DNA of 64,000 nt from Pedobacter zeae (GCF_014196715.1 NZ_JACIEF010000003.1:277874-341873), one strand, 5' to 3'; counted from the stretch's first letter, positions 1-8,431 are shown. Translations and numbers: made by a program. Notes: a model not told the origin generated them from the letters alone.

Positions 1-528
1 TTAAACGGTAAGAAAAAAGTAGAGATTACTGAGTTAGAAAAACAGCTTTATGCTGCAGTTCAAAAAGCTGGTATTGCCAAAGAAAATTTAACCATCAGCA
101 ATTTAAGCAGCTGGAACTACGCAACAGAGAAAAAGAAAAATCCTGATTTTTTAGCCAGCAAACAATACCGCTTAAAAGTTAGTGATTTAAACAAATTCAA
201 TTCGATCATTGAAGCAATTGATGCTAAAGGAATTGCTAATACCAACATCGAAAGCTATGATTACAGTAAAATTGAAAGCCTGAAAAAAGAACTGAAAATT
301 AAAGCCCTGTTGGCGGCTAAAGAAAAGGCTGCTTACCTGGTAGAAGCTTTGGGCGATAAATTAGGCAGTGTTATTGAAATACAGGATGGTGGCGACAATA
401 TTATACAGCCTGTTTACAGAAATTATGCGATGAAAGCTGAAATGGCTGATGCCGCCGGAGCCCCGGAAATTGATTTCAAAAAAATTAAGCTGAATTTTAC
501 AGTAAATGCCATTTTCGAGATTAAATAA
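1..528 (+). CDS. SIMPL (DUF541) domain protein, 3' part only
   Basis: Only the last 175 codons are in the window; the frame is open from base 1 to the TAA at 526-528. The translation alternates beta strands with a helix containing 'AKEKAAYLVEALGDKLG' and ends in a strand 'KIKLNFTVNAIFEI', the pattern of SIMPL/DUF541 proteins. That family is exported or surface associated in many bacteria, but its molecular role is not settled. The N-terminus, including any signal peptide, lies upstream of the window. A strong hairpin terminator follows closely, so this gene ends its transcript. The family call rests on pattern recognition; no function is claimed. Confidence 0.75.
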   Translation, partial: LNGKKKVEITELEKQLYAAVQKAGIAKENLTISNLSSWNYATEKKKNPDFLASKQYRLKVSDLNKFNSIIEAIDAKGIANTNIESYDYSKIESLKKELKIKALLAAKEKAAYLVEALGDKLGSVIEIQDGGDNIIQPVYRNYAMKAEMADAAGAPEIDFKKIKLNFTVNAIFEIK

Positions 529-557
529 AAATTTTAACACTTAAATAAAAGCTTTTT

Positions 558-590
558 AAAAACCTACCAGAACATTTTGGTAGGTTTTTT
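558..590 (+). terminator. Intrinsic terminator after the SIMPL gene
   Basis: A stem AAACCTACCA / TGGTAGGTTT with an 8-base loop is followed by a run of T. It lies 30 bases after the stop codon of the upstream gene and before the next start at 627, so the two genes are probably separate transcripts. Confidence 0.85.
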
Positions 591-626
591 GTTAGAAAGA
601 GGTCGTAACACTAAAAAATTAATATT

Positions 627-941
627 ATGAAAAAATTCGTTTACATGTTAGCCTTGGTTTTCGCTTTAGGCATTAGTTTCAATTCAGTTCAGGCAGCTGA
701 TAAGCCTGCGAAAAATCCTACAGAATTAACTGCAGAACAAGCGGTAAAACTGGAAAAAATTAAAACCCGTGTTGAAGAGATCAGAGACATGGACAAATCG
801 AACCTGACTAAAGCGGAGCGTAAGGCATTGCGTAACGAATTAAGAGAATTAAAGGGTCAGGCCCGTGCAATTTCCGGAGGTGTTTACCTTTCAGTTGGTG
901 CCATCATTATCATCATCTTATTGTTGATCTTGATCCTATAA
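627..941 (+). CDS. Small secreted protein with C-terminal membrane anchor
   Basis: A 104-residue protein. Residues 1-23 form a signal peptide ending in 'SVQA', with a likely cut before ADKP. Residues 35-85 are highly charged and helical (Glu, Lys, Arg rich, for example 'KIKTRVEEIRDMDKSNLTK'), and the last 20 residues are an almost pure Ile/Leu/Val segment that should sit in a membrane, with no residues after it. This gives a periplasmic charged helix tethered at its C-terminus. I do not recognise a named family. It lies between two strong terminators, so it is probably a single-gene transcript. The gene is likely real because of the signal peptide and start context; function unknown. Confidence 0.8.
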   Translation: MKKFVYMLALVFALGISFNSVQAADKPAKNPTELTAEQAVKLEKIKTRVEEIRDMDKSNLTKAERKALRNELRELKGQARAISGGVYLSVGAIIIIILLLILIL

Positions 942-968
942 TTAAATCACATCTACCTATATAAAAAC

Positions 969-1000
969 AAAAAGCTTTGCAGTATTGCAAAGCTTTTTTT
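969..1000 (+). terminator. Intrinsic terminator
   Basis: The stem AAAAGCTTTGCA / TGCAAAGCTTTT with a short loop runs into a T tract, about 30 bases after the stop of the small secreted protein. Confidence 0.85.
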
Positions 1001-1311
1001 ATGCACTTCTTAGGAAGTTTGCGATGGGTTATACGATGAAAACTTCGTAAGTCTTAGTCCTTGCTTAGCTATTGAAGCTTTTCATGTGCCTTTACCTTCA
1101 AAACTTCGTTAGTTACCCAACTTGATCAACTACGTAAGTCATGGGCTTTACAACTGATATCAGGTAATTAAAAATGCATTTCGTCATTTGAGCCGGAATA
1201 TGGGCAAGCCGAAGCAATCTATTCTATAATTTATGGTCAAAAAAGGTTGCTTCACTCCTGCGCAAAGCCTTCTTCTGTCCGGAATGATGAAATTAAAACC
1301 CAACTCCCACC
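1001..1311. repeat. Intergenic region with CTTCGTAAGT phrases and a REP-like palindrome
   Basis: No gene is visible here. Bases 1041-1053, 1101-1117 and 1128-1140 are three variants of the phrase AACTTCGTAAGT, with a reversed partial copy near 1011-1019. Bases 1178-1294 form a long imperfect palindrome: ATTTCGTCATT at the left end faces AATGATGAAAT at the right end, with inner matches gccgga/tccgg and gaagcaa/ttgcttc. The same GTCAT-ended architecture recurs at 4097, 19943, 23371 and 33501. It lies between convergent transcripts (serS ends at 1312). Confidence 0.6.
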
Positions 1312-2583
1312 TTAATCAATCATATCAAATCCGGTATACTTCACTAAAGCATCCGGAATTTTAATACCGTTCTCGGTCTGGTAATTCTCTAAAATCGAAG
1401 CAACAATACGAGGCAAAGCCAATGCGCTTCCGTTTAGCGAGTGTGCCAACTGTGCTTTTCCCTCTTTTCCTTTAAAACGCAGCTTTAAACGGTTAGTCTG
1501 ATAAGTTTCGAAATTAGAAACTGAAGAAACCTCTAACCAGCGCTCTTGCGCCGCGCTCCAAACTTCCATATCGTAAGTCATGGCTGAGGTAAAGCCCATA
1601 TCGCCACCGCATAAACGCAATACGCGGTAATGTAGGCCCAACTCCTGTAAAAGCGACTGTACATACAGGCTCATATCTTCCAGGGTTTCATAAGATTGAT
1701 CAGGATGTGTAATCTGTACCACTTCTACCTTATCAAACTGGTGTAAACGGTTCAAACCGCGTACATGTGCACCGTAAGAACCGGCTTCTCTACGGAAACA
1801 AGGCGTATAGGCCGTATTTTTAATGGGTAAGTCTTCTTCCTTAATAATAACGTCGCGGTACAAATTGGTTACCGGTACTTCGGCTGTTGGGATTAAATAT
1901 AAATCATCAATGGTTGAGTGGTACATCTGCCCTTCTTTATCAGGCAATTGCCCGGTTCCAAAACCCGAAGCCGCATTTACGAGGTGCGGCACCTGCATTT
2001 CTTTATAACCCGCAGCAGTAGCGTGATCTAAAAAGAAATTGATCAGGGCACGCTGCAGCCTGGCGCCTTTTCCCTTATAAACCGGGAAACCTGCACCGGT
2101 TATTTTAACCCCCAATTCAAAGTCAATAATATCGTATTTAGCTGCCAGTTCCCAATGTGGCAAAGCCTTACTGGGCAGTTTTGCCGGTTCGCCATGCGTA
2201 AGTACAATTTCATTATCCTCAGCAGTGGAGCCCTGTTTTACCAGATGATAAGGCAGGTTTGGCAGCTGAACAATTAAGTTGTGCTGGGCTGTTTCCAGTT
2301 CGTTTAATTTATCGCCCAGGTTTTTAATATTTTCCTTATGAGAAGCCGTTTGTGCTTTAATCGCCTCAGCTTCGTCTTTTTTACCTGCACGCATTAAATC
2401 GCCAATTTGTTTGGCTGCTGCATTTGCTTCTGCAGAGATACTATCCAGCGAAGTTTGAGTGGAACGGCGTTCTTCATCAATTTTGATGATTTCGTCTACC
2501 AGTTCTGGTTGTTTAAAATTACGTACACTTAAACGTTCTAAAACTTTCTCTCTATTTTCGCGGATATAGTTAACTTGCAGCAT
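1312..2583 (-). CDS. serS: Seryl-tRNA synthetase
   Basis: This class II synthetase charges tRNA-Ser with serine in the cytoplasm, using ATP. The 423-residue protein has the usual length and layout: an N-terminal coiled-coil tRNA-binding arm (about residues 30-105), then the catalytic domain. Motif 2 is at about 258-271 ('TPCFRREAGSYG') and motif 3 at about 384-400 ('LNGSALALPRIVASILE'). Translation starts at the ATG at 2581-2583. A TATCTTTG element 17-24 bases upstream (2600-2607, minus strand) fits a Bacteroidota -7 box. It is divergent from rsmI and ends next to an intergenic palindrome. Confidence 0.97.
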   Translation of the reverse strand: MLQVNYIRENREKVLERLSVRNFKQPELVDEIIKIDEERRSTQTSLDSISAEANAAAKQIGDLMRAGKKDEAEAIKAQTASHKENIKNLGDKLNELETAQHNLIVQLPNLPYHLVKQGSTAEDNEIVLTHGEPAKLPSKALPHWELAAKYDIIDFELGVKITGAGFPVYKGKGARLQRALINFFLDHATAAGYKEMQVPHLVNAASGFGTGQLPDKEGQMYHSTIDDLYLIPTAEVPVTNLYRDVIIKEEDLPIKNTAYTPCFRREAGSYGAHVRGLNRLHQFDKVEVVQITHPDQSYETLEDMSLYVQSLLQELGLHYRVLRLCGGDMGFTSAMTYDMEVWSAAQERWLEVSSVSNFETYQTNRLKLRFKGKEGKAQLAHSLNGSALALPRIVASILENYQTENGIKIPDALVKYTGFDMID

Positions 2584-2599
2584 TATTTAATTTTTTAAG

Positions 2600-2607
2600 C
2601 AAAGATA
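2600..2607 (-). promoter_or_regulatory. Putative -7 element of serS
   Basis: On the minus strand the sequence reads TATCTTTG, an exact match to the Bacteroidota TAnnTTTG consensus, and ends 16 bases before the serS ATG. No clear -33 TTG was found at the standard distance. Confidence 0.45.
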
Positions 2608-2681
2608 GCAAGAGTTTGGAGTTTGGGGTAAGGAGTTTGGAAAAAACTGCAAGCCTTTAACTGTAAACCGCAAACTGAAAT

Positions 2682-3395
2682 ATGGATGGCAAACTATTTC
2701 TTGTACCTACACCAATAGGCAACCTGGAGGACATGACCTTCAGGGCAATCCGGATTTTAAAAGAGTGCGATTTGATTTTGGCAGAAGATACCCGCACAAG
2801 TGCACCCATGCTTAAACATTTTGGCATTGATAAACGGGTTTTTGCGCACCACCAGCATAACGAACATAAGGCCACTTCAGAAATTATCAGGTTTTTAAAC
2901 GAAGGGCAGCAAATTGCCCTGATTTCGGATGCGGGTACACCAGCTATTTCCGATCCGGGTTTCTTTCTTGTACGCGAGGCCATTAAAAACAATATTGCAA
3001 TAGAATGTTTACCAGGTGCAACTGCTTTTGTACCAGCTTTGGTAAACTCGGGTCTCCCGGCCGATTCTTTTTGCTTTGAAGGTTTTTTACCGGTTAAAAA
3101 AGGCCGGCAAACTAAATTCAAAAAACTGGCTGAAGAAGAACGTACGATCATACTTTATGAAAGTCCGCACCGTTTATTAAAAACTTTAGAAGAGTTTGCC
3201 CAATATTTGGGTGCTGAGCGGCAGGCATCGGTAAGCAGGGAGCTGACCAAAATGTTTGAGGAAACCGTAAGGGGCACTTTGGCCGAAATAAAATCACATT
3301 TTGAAAACAATACTTTAAAAGGAGAATTTGTAATTTGCATAGCGGGTAAACCGGCAACAAAAAACAAAAACAAATATGATGATGCCGAAGATTAG
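2682..3395 (+). CDS. rsmI: 16S rRNA (cytidine1402-2'-O)-methyltransferase
   Basis: RsmI 2'-O-methylates C1402 of 16S rRNA in the decoding centre using SAM. The 237-residue product has the tetrapyrrole-methylase fold signatures in order: 'VPTPIGNLEDMT' (residues 6-17), 'AEDTRTS' (about 39-45), 'SDAGTPAISDPG' (about 84-95) and the 'LPGATAFVPALVNSGLP' loop (about 109-125). Length is normal; some family members carry a longer C-terminal extension that is absent here. The ATG at 2682 puts the first strand at the expected place. It is divergent from serS and 38 bases upstream of the PH-SHOCT gene, so the two may share a transcript. Confidence 0.95.
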   Translation: MDGKLFLVPTPIGNLEDMTFRAIRILKECDLILAEDTRTSAPMLKHFGIDKRVFAHHQHNEHKATSEIIRFLNEGQQIALISDAGTPAISDPGFFLVREAIKNNIAIECLPGATAFVPALVNSGLPADSFCFEGFLPVKKGRQTKFKKLAEEERTIILYESPHRLLKTLEEFAQYLGAERQASVSRELTKMFEETVRGTLAEIKSHFENNTLKGEFVICIAGKPATKNKNKYDDAED

Positions 3396-3433
3396 CATCT
3401 GAACATAACCACACATCAATTTTAAAAAATATT

Positions 3434-4087
3434 ATGATTAGTATAGATAGATTTCTGAGCGACGAACAAGACCCTAAAGCGGTTGAAAAGGTGATTGGAA
3501 AATTAAACGATCTTTTAACCAATGGCGAAGAGCTTTTGTATTTAGCTGTGCAAAAAAAACCGGCCGTAAACCTGCTGCCTGATAGCATTGCGATTTCGAA
3601 CAAAAGGATTTTTTACTGCGAGCCGGGCAACCTGGGTTTAACCATGAACTTTAAAGACATTTCCTGGAAAAGCATTAAAGAGGTTTCGTTTAAGGAAGAG
3701 TTTTTCGGGTCTAAATTTATTTGTGTACCACAGCATGGCGAAAATATTGTAACCGAATTTATTCCGAAGGTACAGGCGCGCAAATTGCATCAGGCCGCAA
3801 ACCAGCAACTGGAAGAGTATAAAGAAATGCTGCGTCAGCAAAAGTTGGAAGAAAACAGGGCAACAGCCTCTCCGATCAGTTTTAATGCACAGCCAGTAGC
3901 CGAAATTCCGGCTTACGAACCAGCTCCTGAACCCGAACAACCGGTTATCCAGATTGCCGAAGTGGTAGAAGAAGCTGAAGACGAAACAACTTTGAAATTA
4001 CGTAAGCTTAAAACTTTGTACGATAAACACCTGATTACACAGGAAGAGTATGAAGCCAAAAAAGCAACTATTTTAGATAGCTTATAA
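3434..4087 (+). CDS. PH-like domain protein with C-terminal SHOCT
   Basis: A 217-residue cytoplasmic protein without signal peptide or membrane segment. Residues 25-120 look like a bacterial PH-like domain ('AISNKRIFYCEPGNLGL', then 'FKDISWKSIKEVSF'). Residues 140-185 are a low-complexity Pro/Glu linker. Residues 186-217 ('RKLKTLYDKHLITQEEYEAK') are a typical SHOCT motif, a short helical hairpin often found at protein termini and thought to mediate oligomerisation or localisation. It follows rsmI by 38 bases. The domain calls are fairly sure; no specific role can be given. Confidence 0.85.
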   Translation: MISIDRFLSDEQDPKAVEKVIGKLNDLLTNGEELLYLAVQKKPAVNLLPDSIAISNKRIFYCEPGNLGLTMNFKDISWKSIKEVSFKEEFFGSKFICVPQHGENIVTEFIPKVQARKLHQAANQQLEEYKEMLRQQKLEENRATASPISFNAQPVAEIPAYEPAPEPEQPVIQIAEVVEEAEDETTLKLRKLKTLYDKHLITQEEYEAKKATILDSL

Positions 4088-4096
4088 GTAAACCCC

Positions 4097-4205
4097 TGTC
4101 ATGCTGAGGCAAGAAGCATCTTTAACATAACCGTACTGCACTTACGTTAACAAAAATAAGGTCAGTTTTCTGTCGCATAGAGACTCTTCCTGCGTCAGAA
4201 TGACA
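4097..4205. repeat. REP-like imperfect palindrome before lnt
   Basis: The left arm TGTCATGCTGAGGCAAGAAG pairs with the right arm CTTCCTGCGTCAGAATGACA over about 25 positions with a few mismatches. The whole unit fills the gap between the PH-SHOCT gene and lnt and ends 11 bases before the lnt start, so it may form a hairpin in the lnt leader or separate the two transcripts. Confidence 0.7.
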
Positions 4206-4216
4206 AGTATTCTTAT

Positions 4217-5845
4217 ATGAAATCTAAACAAACCTACTTCCTCGCCCTCTTAAGTGCATTTTTACTGTGGCTGGCCTGGCCGCCTATGCCATTTACCACT
4301 CCCTTACTATTAATCGGTTTGGTACCCCTGCTCATCGCAATAGATCATATTGCCGGCAGTAATTTCAAAAAAGCAGGCAAAAGGGTTTTCCTAACTGCGG
4401 GTTTAACTTTCTTAACCTGGAATACCGCGGCTATTTATTGGGTTTACAATGCCATAAGCGCCTATAATAACCCCATTGTGGCTATTCCGGTATCGTTAAT
4501 CCCCTATGGTTTAGGCGCGCTTTTAATGACTTTTTCGGTTTGGCTCTATTACCGTTTGGGCAGGTATGTGAATAAAACGGTTGCTTATATCGGCCTGATT
4601 TCCTTTTACATTGCACTCGAATATTTGCAGCAAACCTGGGACCTTGCTTTCCCCTGGATGACTTTAGGCAACGGATTGGCAGGCATGCACCAGCTGGCAC
4701 AGTGGTACGATTATACCGGGGTTTACGGCGGGTCGCTCTGGATTTTAACCAGCAATATCCTTGCTTTTGAAGCTTACAAAAAATTAAAATCTCAAACTGG
4801 CTATTTAAAGTACAGGTCTTTAGGTATCTGGGTAGTAGTGGTCATCATTCCGGTGACCGTATCATTAACCAAATACTTTACAGCCGAACAGAAAGGAACA
4901 CCCAGCAATGTAGTAGTGGTGCAGCCGAATATTGATCCTTATCAAAAGCTCGAAAATATCCCGCCTGCTGAACAGATTAAAATTTTAACCCGTCTTTCTG
5001 ATTCGATCGGGCAAACCAATACCGAGTATTTCATCTGGCCTGAAACAGCCATTCCTAATTATGCTGATGAAGATAGGATCAGAAGCAATAATGATTTCAT
5101 TAACCTGCAAAGCTTTTTATCAAAGTACAAAAACGGCACATTGATTACGGGTATAGAAAGCATCAAAATTTATCAGGATAAAAAAACCATCACCTCAAAA
5201 TTTGATAACCAGCAGGGTGTTTACTTTGATAATTTTAACACCGCCATGCAGGTAGAAAATTCGGCAAACGTGCAGTTTTATCATAAATCTAAATTGGTAC
5301 CGGGTGTAGAAAAAATGCCCTTTCCAAAGGTGTTTTCATTTTTAGATGGTGTTTTTGCACAATTAGGCGGAACAGTTGGTGGCTGGGGCTGGCAGGATAA
5401 ACCCAGTGTTTTATATGCCCAAAGCGGTATAGGTGCCGCACCTGTTGTTTGCTACGAAAGCCTCTGGGGAGATTGGATTGGCCAACAGGTAAAAGATGGT
5501 GCACAGTTTATCGCCATCATTACCAATGATGGCTGGTGGGGAAATACTTCAGGTAAAGACCAACACGAAATGTATGCTAAACTCAGGGCCATAGAAACGC
5601 ACCGCGATGTAGCACGCTCGGCCAATACCGGCATTTCGTGTTTCATTAACCAGCGTGGCGATATTACCCAAAGCACCAAATGGTGGACAAGAACCGCCAT
5701 CAAAGCCAACATTAACCTGAACGATGAACTAACCTTTTACGCGAAGAATGGGGATATTATTGCCAAACTTCTTAGCCTGGCAGCCATTCTTTTAGCTTTG
5801 ATTATTCCGTATAGAAAATGGATCAGGAAACCACGCCATGCTTAA
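4217..5845 (+). CDS. lnt: Apolipoprotein N-acyltransferase
   Basis: Lnt adds the third acyl chain to the N-terminal Cys of lipoproteins at the inner membrane. In this 542-residue protein the first 210 residues carry about six membrane segments, followed by a periplasmic nitrilase-type domain. The catalytic triad is visible: Glu276 in 'WPETAIP', Lys357 in 'YHKSKLVPG', and Cys412 in 'VCYESLWGDW'. A last hydrophobic segment closes the protein. The stop overlaps the start of the DinB gene by 8 bases, and lspA follows, so lipoprotein maturation steps are clustered. Seven or so lipoproteins encoded in the window would be its substrates. Confidence 0.95.
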   Translation: MKSKQTYFLALLSAFLLWLAWPPMPFTTPLLLIGLVPLLIAIDHIAGSNFKKAGKRVFLTAGLTFLTWNTAAIYWVYNAISAYNNPIVAIPVSLIPYGLGALLMTFSVWLYYRLGRYVNKTVAYIGLISFYIALEYLQQTWDLAFPWMTLGNGLAGMHQLAQWYDYTGVYGGSLWILTSNILAFEAYKKLKSQTGYLKYRSLGIWVVVVIIPVTVSLTKYFTAEQKGTPSNVVVVQPNIDPYQKLENIPPAEQIKILTRLSDSIGQTNTEYFIWPETAIPNYADEDRIRSNNDFINLQSFLSKYKNGTLITGIESIKIYQDKKTITSKFDNQQGVYFDNFNTAMQVENSANVQFYHKSKLVPGVEKMPFPKVFSFLDGVFAQLGGTVGGWGWQDKPSVLYAQSGIGAAPVVCYESLWGDWIGQQVKDGAQFIAIITNDGWWGNTSGKDQHEMYAKLRAIETHRDVARSANTGISCFINQRGDITQSTKWWTRTAIKANINLNDELTFYAKNGDIIAKLLSLAAILLALIIPYRKWIRKPRHA

Positions 5846-6299
5846 ACAACAATACGAATACGTTTTATCTTCCAGAAATACCCTTTTAACTTATATCAGT
5901 ACCATTTCCGAACAGGATTTCTTAACCGATAACAGTTCATTTGGCCGGGGTTCTATCCGGAATTTACTGGTCCATATCTGTCAAACCTACTGTGCATGGA
6001 TAGGCGAAAGGGCTTTAGGCATTAAACAGGAATTTTTACCTTTCGAAAATTACCGGACCTTAAGCGATTGTCTGAGCTATTTTGCCCAGGTAGATGAATA
6101 TATTGGCTTATTTACCGAAAAATTTAAAGGAAATGAACTGCTGCAAATTGAACTGCAAAGAAATGGGGGATCTTTAATCGTAAATCCATTAAAGCTGTTT
6201 ACCCATGTGATTACGCATGAATTTCATCACAAAGGACAAATCATGTCGTTAAGCAGGCATTTAAGCTACACGCCGGTTGATGCCGATATTATCAGATAA
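5838..6299 (+). CDS. DinB-family metal-binding protein
   Basis: A 153-residue four-helix-bundle protein of the DinB/YfiT superfamily. The three metal-ligand histidines are at the expected places: His46 in 'LLVHICQTYCAW', and His127 and His131 in 'FTHVITHEFHHKGQIM'. The family includes thiol-dependent transferases and damage-inducible proteins; the substrate here is unknown. The start overlaps the end of lnt by 8 bases and the stop is 5 bases before lspA, so it is almost certainly co-transcribed and possibly translationally coupled with them. Why a DinB gene sits between two lipoprotein-processing genes is not explained by the family. Confidence 0.88.
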   Translation: MLKQQYEYVLSSRNTLLTYISTISEQDFLTDNSSFGRGSIRNLLVHICQTYCAWIGERALGIKQEFLPFENYRTLSDCLSYFAQVDEYIGLFTEKFKGNELLQIELQRNGGSLIVNPLKLFTHVITHEFHHKGQIMSLSRHLSYTPVDADIIR

Positions 6300-6304
6300 A
6301 AAAT

Positions 6305-6811
6305 ATGCAAAAAATAAAAACCTTACGCTGGTCAGTATTGCTCTTATTATTAGCCTTAAATTTTGGCTGCGACCAGATATCCAAAAAAATTGTCCGCGCC
6401 AAGATCAGCGATTACGAACACATCAGCATTATTAAAGGCCGTTTTACTTTAACCAAGGTAGAAAATACCGGTGCGTTTTTAAGCTTAGGGGATGAAATGC
6501 CTTATATTTTCAGATTAGTCATTTTAACAGGACTACCTCTGTTATTTTTGGGCTATGGCTTATATTTTCTGTTTGCCAAACATCATTTACCAATGACGAT
6601 GCAAATTGCTTTGTGCTTTCTGATAGGTGGCGGTATAGGCAACCTGTATGACCGGATAGTACATGGATCGGTGACCGATTTTATGCATATGGATTTTTAC
6701 CTTTTTCAAACAGGCGTTTTTAATTTTGCTGATATTTCGATTATGATCGGGATCGGAATTTTGCTTGTCCAGTCCATTAAAAATAAAGCAGTTCAGCAAG
6801 AAATAGATTAG
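6305..6811 (+). CDS. lspA: Lipoprotein signal peptidase (signal peptidase II)
   Basis: LspA is an inner-membrane aspartyl protease that removes lipoprotein signal peptides before the lipidated Cys. The 168-residue protein has four hydrophobic segments. The catalytic pair is visible: Asp125 in 'NLYDRIVHGSVTDFMHM' and Asp143 in 'FNFADISIMIG'. The conserved 'VENTGAFLSLGD' loop is at about 52-63. It is the third gene of the lnt-dinB-lspA run, with very tight spacing. In this group lspA is more often seen near ileS or traR/dksA-type genes, so the pairing with lnt is a useful local feature. Confidence 0.95.
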   Translation: MQKIKTLRWSVLLLLLALNFGCDQISKKIVRAKISDYEHISIIKGRFTLTKVENTGAFLSLGDEMPYIFRLVILTGLPLLFLGYGLYFLFAKHHLPMTMQIALCFLIGGGIGNLYDRIVHGSVTDFMHMDFYLFQTGVFNFADISIMIGIGILLVQSIKNKAVQQEID

Positions 6812-6841
6812 GCACATCAATATCGTAATAGACTAATTAAA

Positions 6842-6878
6842 AATACAAACTTATTTATTAAATATACATATTTGTATT
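6842..6878. promoter_or_regulatory. Inverted repeat upstream of the M57 protease gene
   Basis: AATACAAA at 6842-6849 faces TTTGTATT at 6871-6878 in a very AT-rich leader. It lies 70-100 bases before the start at 6947 and could be an operator or part of the promoter region. No regulator is known. Confidence 0.35.
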
Positions 6879-6946
6879 TTTTGTATTATATTTAGCTATA
6901 CAATACCATTTACAACCTATTACGATCTAAACTAAAAACCTAAACT

Positions 6947-7696
6947 ATGAAAACCCTATTAAAAAAAGTGGCTTTGATCGCATTGCTATCAGCGATCATC
7001 ATCTCCTGTAAGAAAAAAAATGAAATCCCGGCCGAGTCCGAAATCCAAACTACCCAAAATCAAAAAGTTCTTGCTTACATCAAAAATCTTGGATTTACGG
7101 ATGCGCAGATTGTAGAAAGTGGTGATAATTATGTAGTTGACGGAGATATTGTATTCAGCAAGAAAATGGAAGTTCCGGCAGATTACGGAAAAGCAATAAC
7201 CGAACAATATTACAATGGTTACATTGTAACCAACAGCACCAACATCCGCGTTAAAATCGATCCTTCGATAACCAGCATGACCAGCGAAATCAATTCTGCA
7301 ATTAACCAATGGAATACAGTGCCAAATTCAAAACTAAAATTTGTGATCACAACCGGTACTGTATACGATATCCTGATTAAAGTGGATAATACCATCGGAA
7401 GCTCTACCTGTGGACAAGCCTATTTATCAACTTCAAACGGTAAAGCCGGTAATACTATTTGGATCAATCAGGCCCTCATCCAAAACAATTCTTTTGCACA
7501 GCGCACAAGAACCATTACGCATGAATTTGGTCATACCATTTCATTTAAGCACACGAACCAGTCTACCACAATTAATGTTCCCGGTGTTGGCGGAACAGAC
7601 GCACTATCGCTCATGAATGGCGGGCAATGTGGAAGCGGTGCTACTGTTTTATCAGCAAAAGACAAACAGGCTACCGCAGTATTGTATCCTTTATAA
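6947..7696 (+). CDS. M57-type (HEIGH) zinc metalloprotease lipoprotein
   Basis: A 249-residue lipoprotein: residues 1-20 are a signal peptide with the lipobox 'IIISC', so Cys21 would be lipidated and followed by KKK. The C-terminal half has the zinc-protease signature 'THEFGHTISFKHTN', with His192, Glu193, His196 and a third ligand His202; this spacing and the following HTN fit the 'dual-action HEIGH' peptidases of family M57 found in Bacteroidota. Substrates are unknown; a surface or periplasmic protein-degrading role is inferred. The leader 'AAAAACCTAAA' just before the ATG is shared with the astacin-like gene at 13532. A perfect terminator follows. Confidence 0.85.
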   Translation: MKTLLKKVALIALLSAIIISCKKKNEIPAESEIQTTQNQKVLAYIKNLGFTDAQIVESGDNYVVDGDIVFSKKMEVPADYGKAITEQYYNGYIVTNSTNIRVKIDPSITSMTSEINSAINQWNTVPNSKLKFVITTGTVYDILIKVDNTIGSSTCGQAYLSTSNGKAGNTIWINQALIQNNSFAQRTRTITHEFGHTISFKHTNQSTTINVPGVGGTDALSLMNGGQCGSGATVLSAKDKQATAVLYPL

Positions 7697-7733
7697 TTAA
7701 AAATCAGATAAAATAACCTAAAAGATCGTAATT

Positions 7734-7770
7734 AAAAAAGGAGCTGTTTCAAAGAAACAGCTCCTTTTTT
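7734..7770 (+). terminator. Intrinsic terminator after the M57 protease gene
   Basis: A perfect 17-bp stem (AAAAAAGGAGCTGTTTC facing GAAACAGCTCCTTTTTT) with a 3-base loop. The A and T tracts make it potentially functional in both directions. Confidence 0.93.
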
Positions 7771-7895
7771 AAAACACTTTAAATAGGATTTTCAACTGAT
7801 TTGATACAAGAATTTCTTAATGAAGAATTATCATCTTTTAACCAAACATATCTTTATCTTTAGCTGTTAACAATTTAAAAAAACAAAATCTGATC

Positions 7896-8312
7896 ATGAA
7901 AAGAAACGCAACAGCCGTATGGCAAGGTTCTATTAAAGAAGGTAATGGCAGTATCACTACGCAAAGCACGACCTTAAATAATACTCAGTATTCTTTTAAT
8001 TCACGCTTTGCAGAGGGTGTTGGTACCAATCCTGAGGAATTAATCGCTGCGGCACACGCAGGCTGTTTTACCATGAAATTATCAGCTAATTTAACTGAAG
8101 CAGGATTTACAGCTGATAAACTGGAAACCAAATGTGAAATTAACCTGGATCCGTCAAAAGGTGAAATCGTAGAATCGCATTTAACTTTAACAGCTTCTGT
8201 ACCTGGTTTAACACAGGAAAAATTTGATGAACTGGTAGCAGATGCAGAGAAAAACTGCCCGATCTCTAAATTATTGAATACAACCATTACGGTTGATGCT
8301 ACTTTAGGATAA
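7896..8312 (+). CDS. osmC: OsmC-family peroxiredoxin
   Basis: OsmC-type proteins reduce organic hydroperoxides with a pair of cysteines. The 138-residue product has the family length, the two catalytic cysteines Cys57 ('AHAGCFTMKL') and Cys121 ('KNCPISKLLNT'), and a candidate catalytic Arg37 in 'NSRFAEG'. It is cytoplasmic and forms an obligate dimer in known members. It is a single gene between two terminators. Reductant and regulator are not visible; no OhrR gene is near, which favours the OsmC over the Ohr subgroup, but the distinction is an inference. Confidence 0.92.
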   Translation: MKRNATAVWQGSIKEGNGSITTQSTTLNNTQYSFNSRFAEGVGTNPEELIAAAHAGCFTMKLSANLTEAGFTADKLETKCEINLDPSKGEIVESHLTLTASVPGLTQEKFDELVADAEKNCPISKLLNTTITVDATLG

Positions 8313-8331
8313 GAATATCTTTAACCAATAA

Positions 8332-8376
8332 GCGTCATTTGGGAGCATTTGCAAACCTCAGATGACGTTTTTTTTT
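8332..8376 (+). terminator. Intrinsic terminator after osmC
   Basis: An imperfect stem GCGTCATTTGGGAG / CCTCAGATGACG is followed by nine T residues, 20 bases after the osmC stop. Confidence 0.85.
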
Positions 8377-8431
8377 GCATTAAACCTCAACACTTTGTTA
8401 AAAATATATAACTTAGTAAAAACGCAACTCA

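Noticed and set aside
2657-3151. Antisense frame of about 160 codons inside rsmI
   Set aside because: rsmI is certain from its motifs; the antisense product is rich in Lys and Ser and has no recognisable domain.
3148-3603. Long antisense frame across rsmI and the PH-SHOCT gene
   Set aside because: It overlaps two well-supported genes on the other strand and has no family features; it is a by-product of their codon use.
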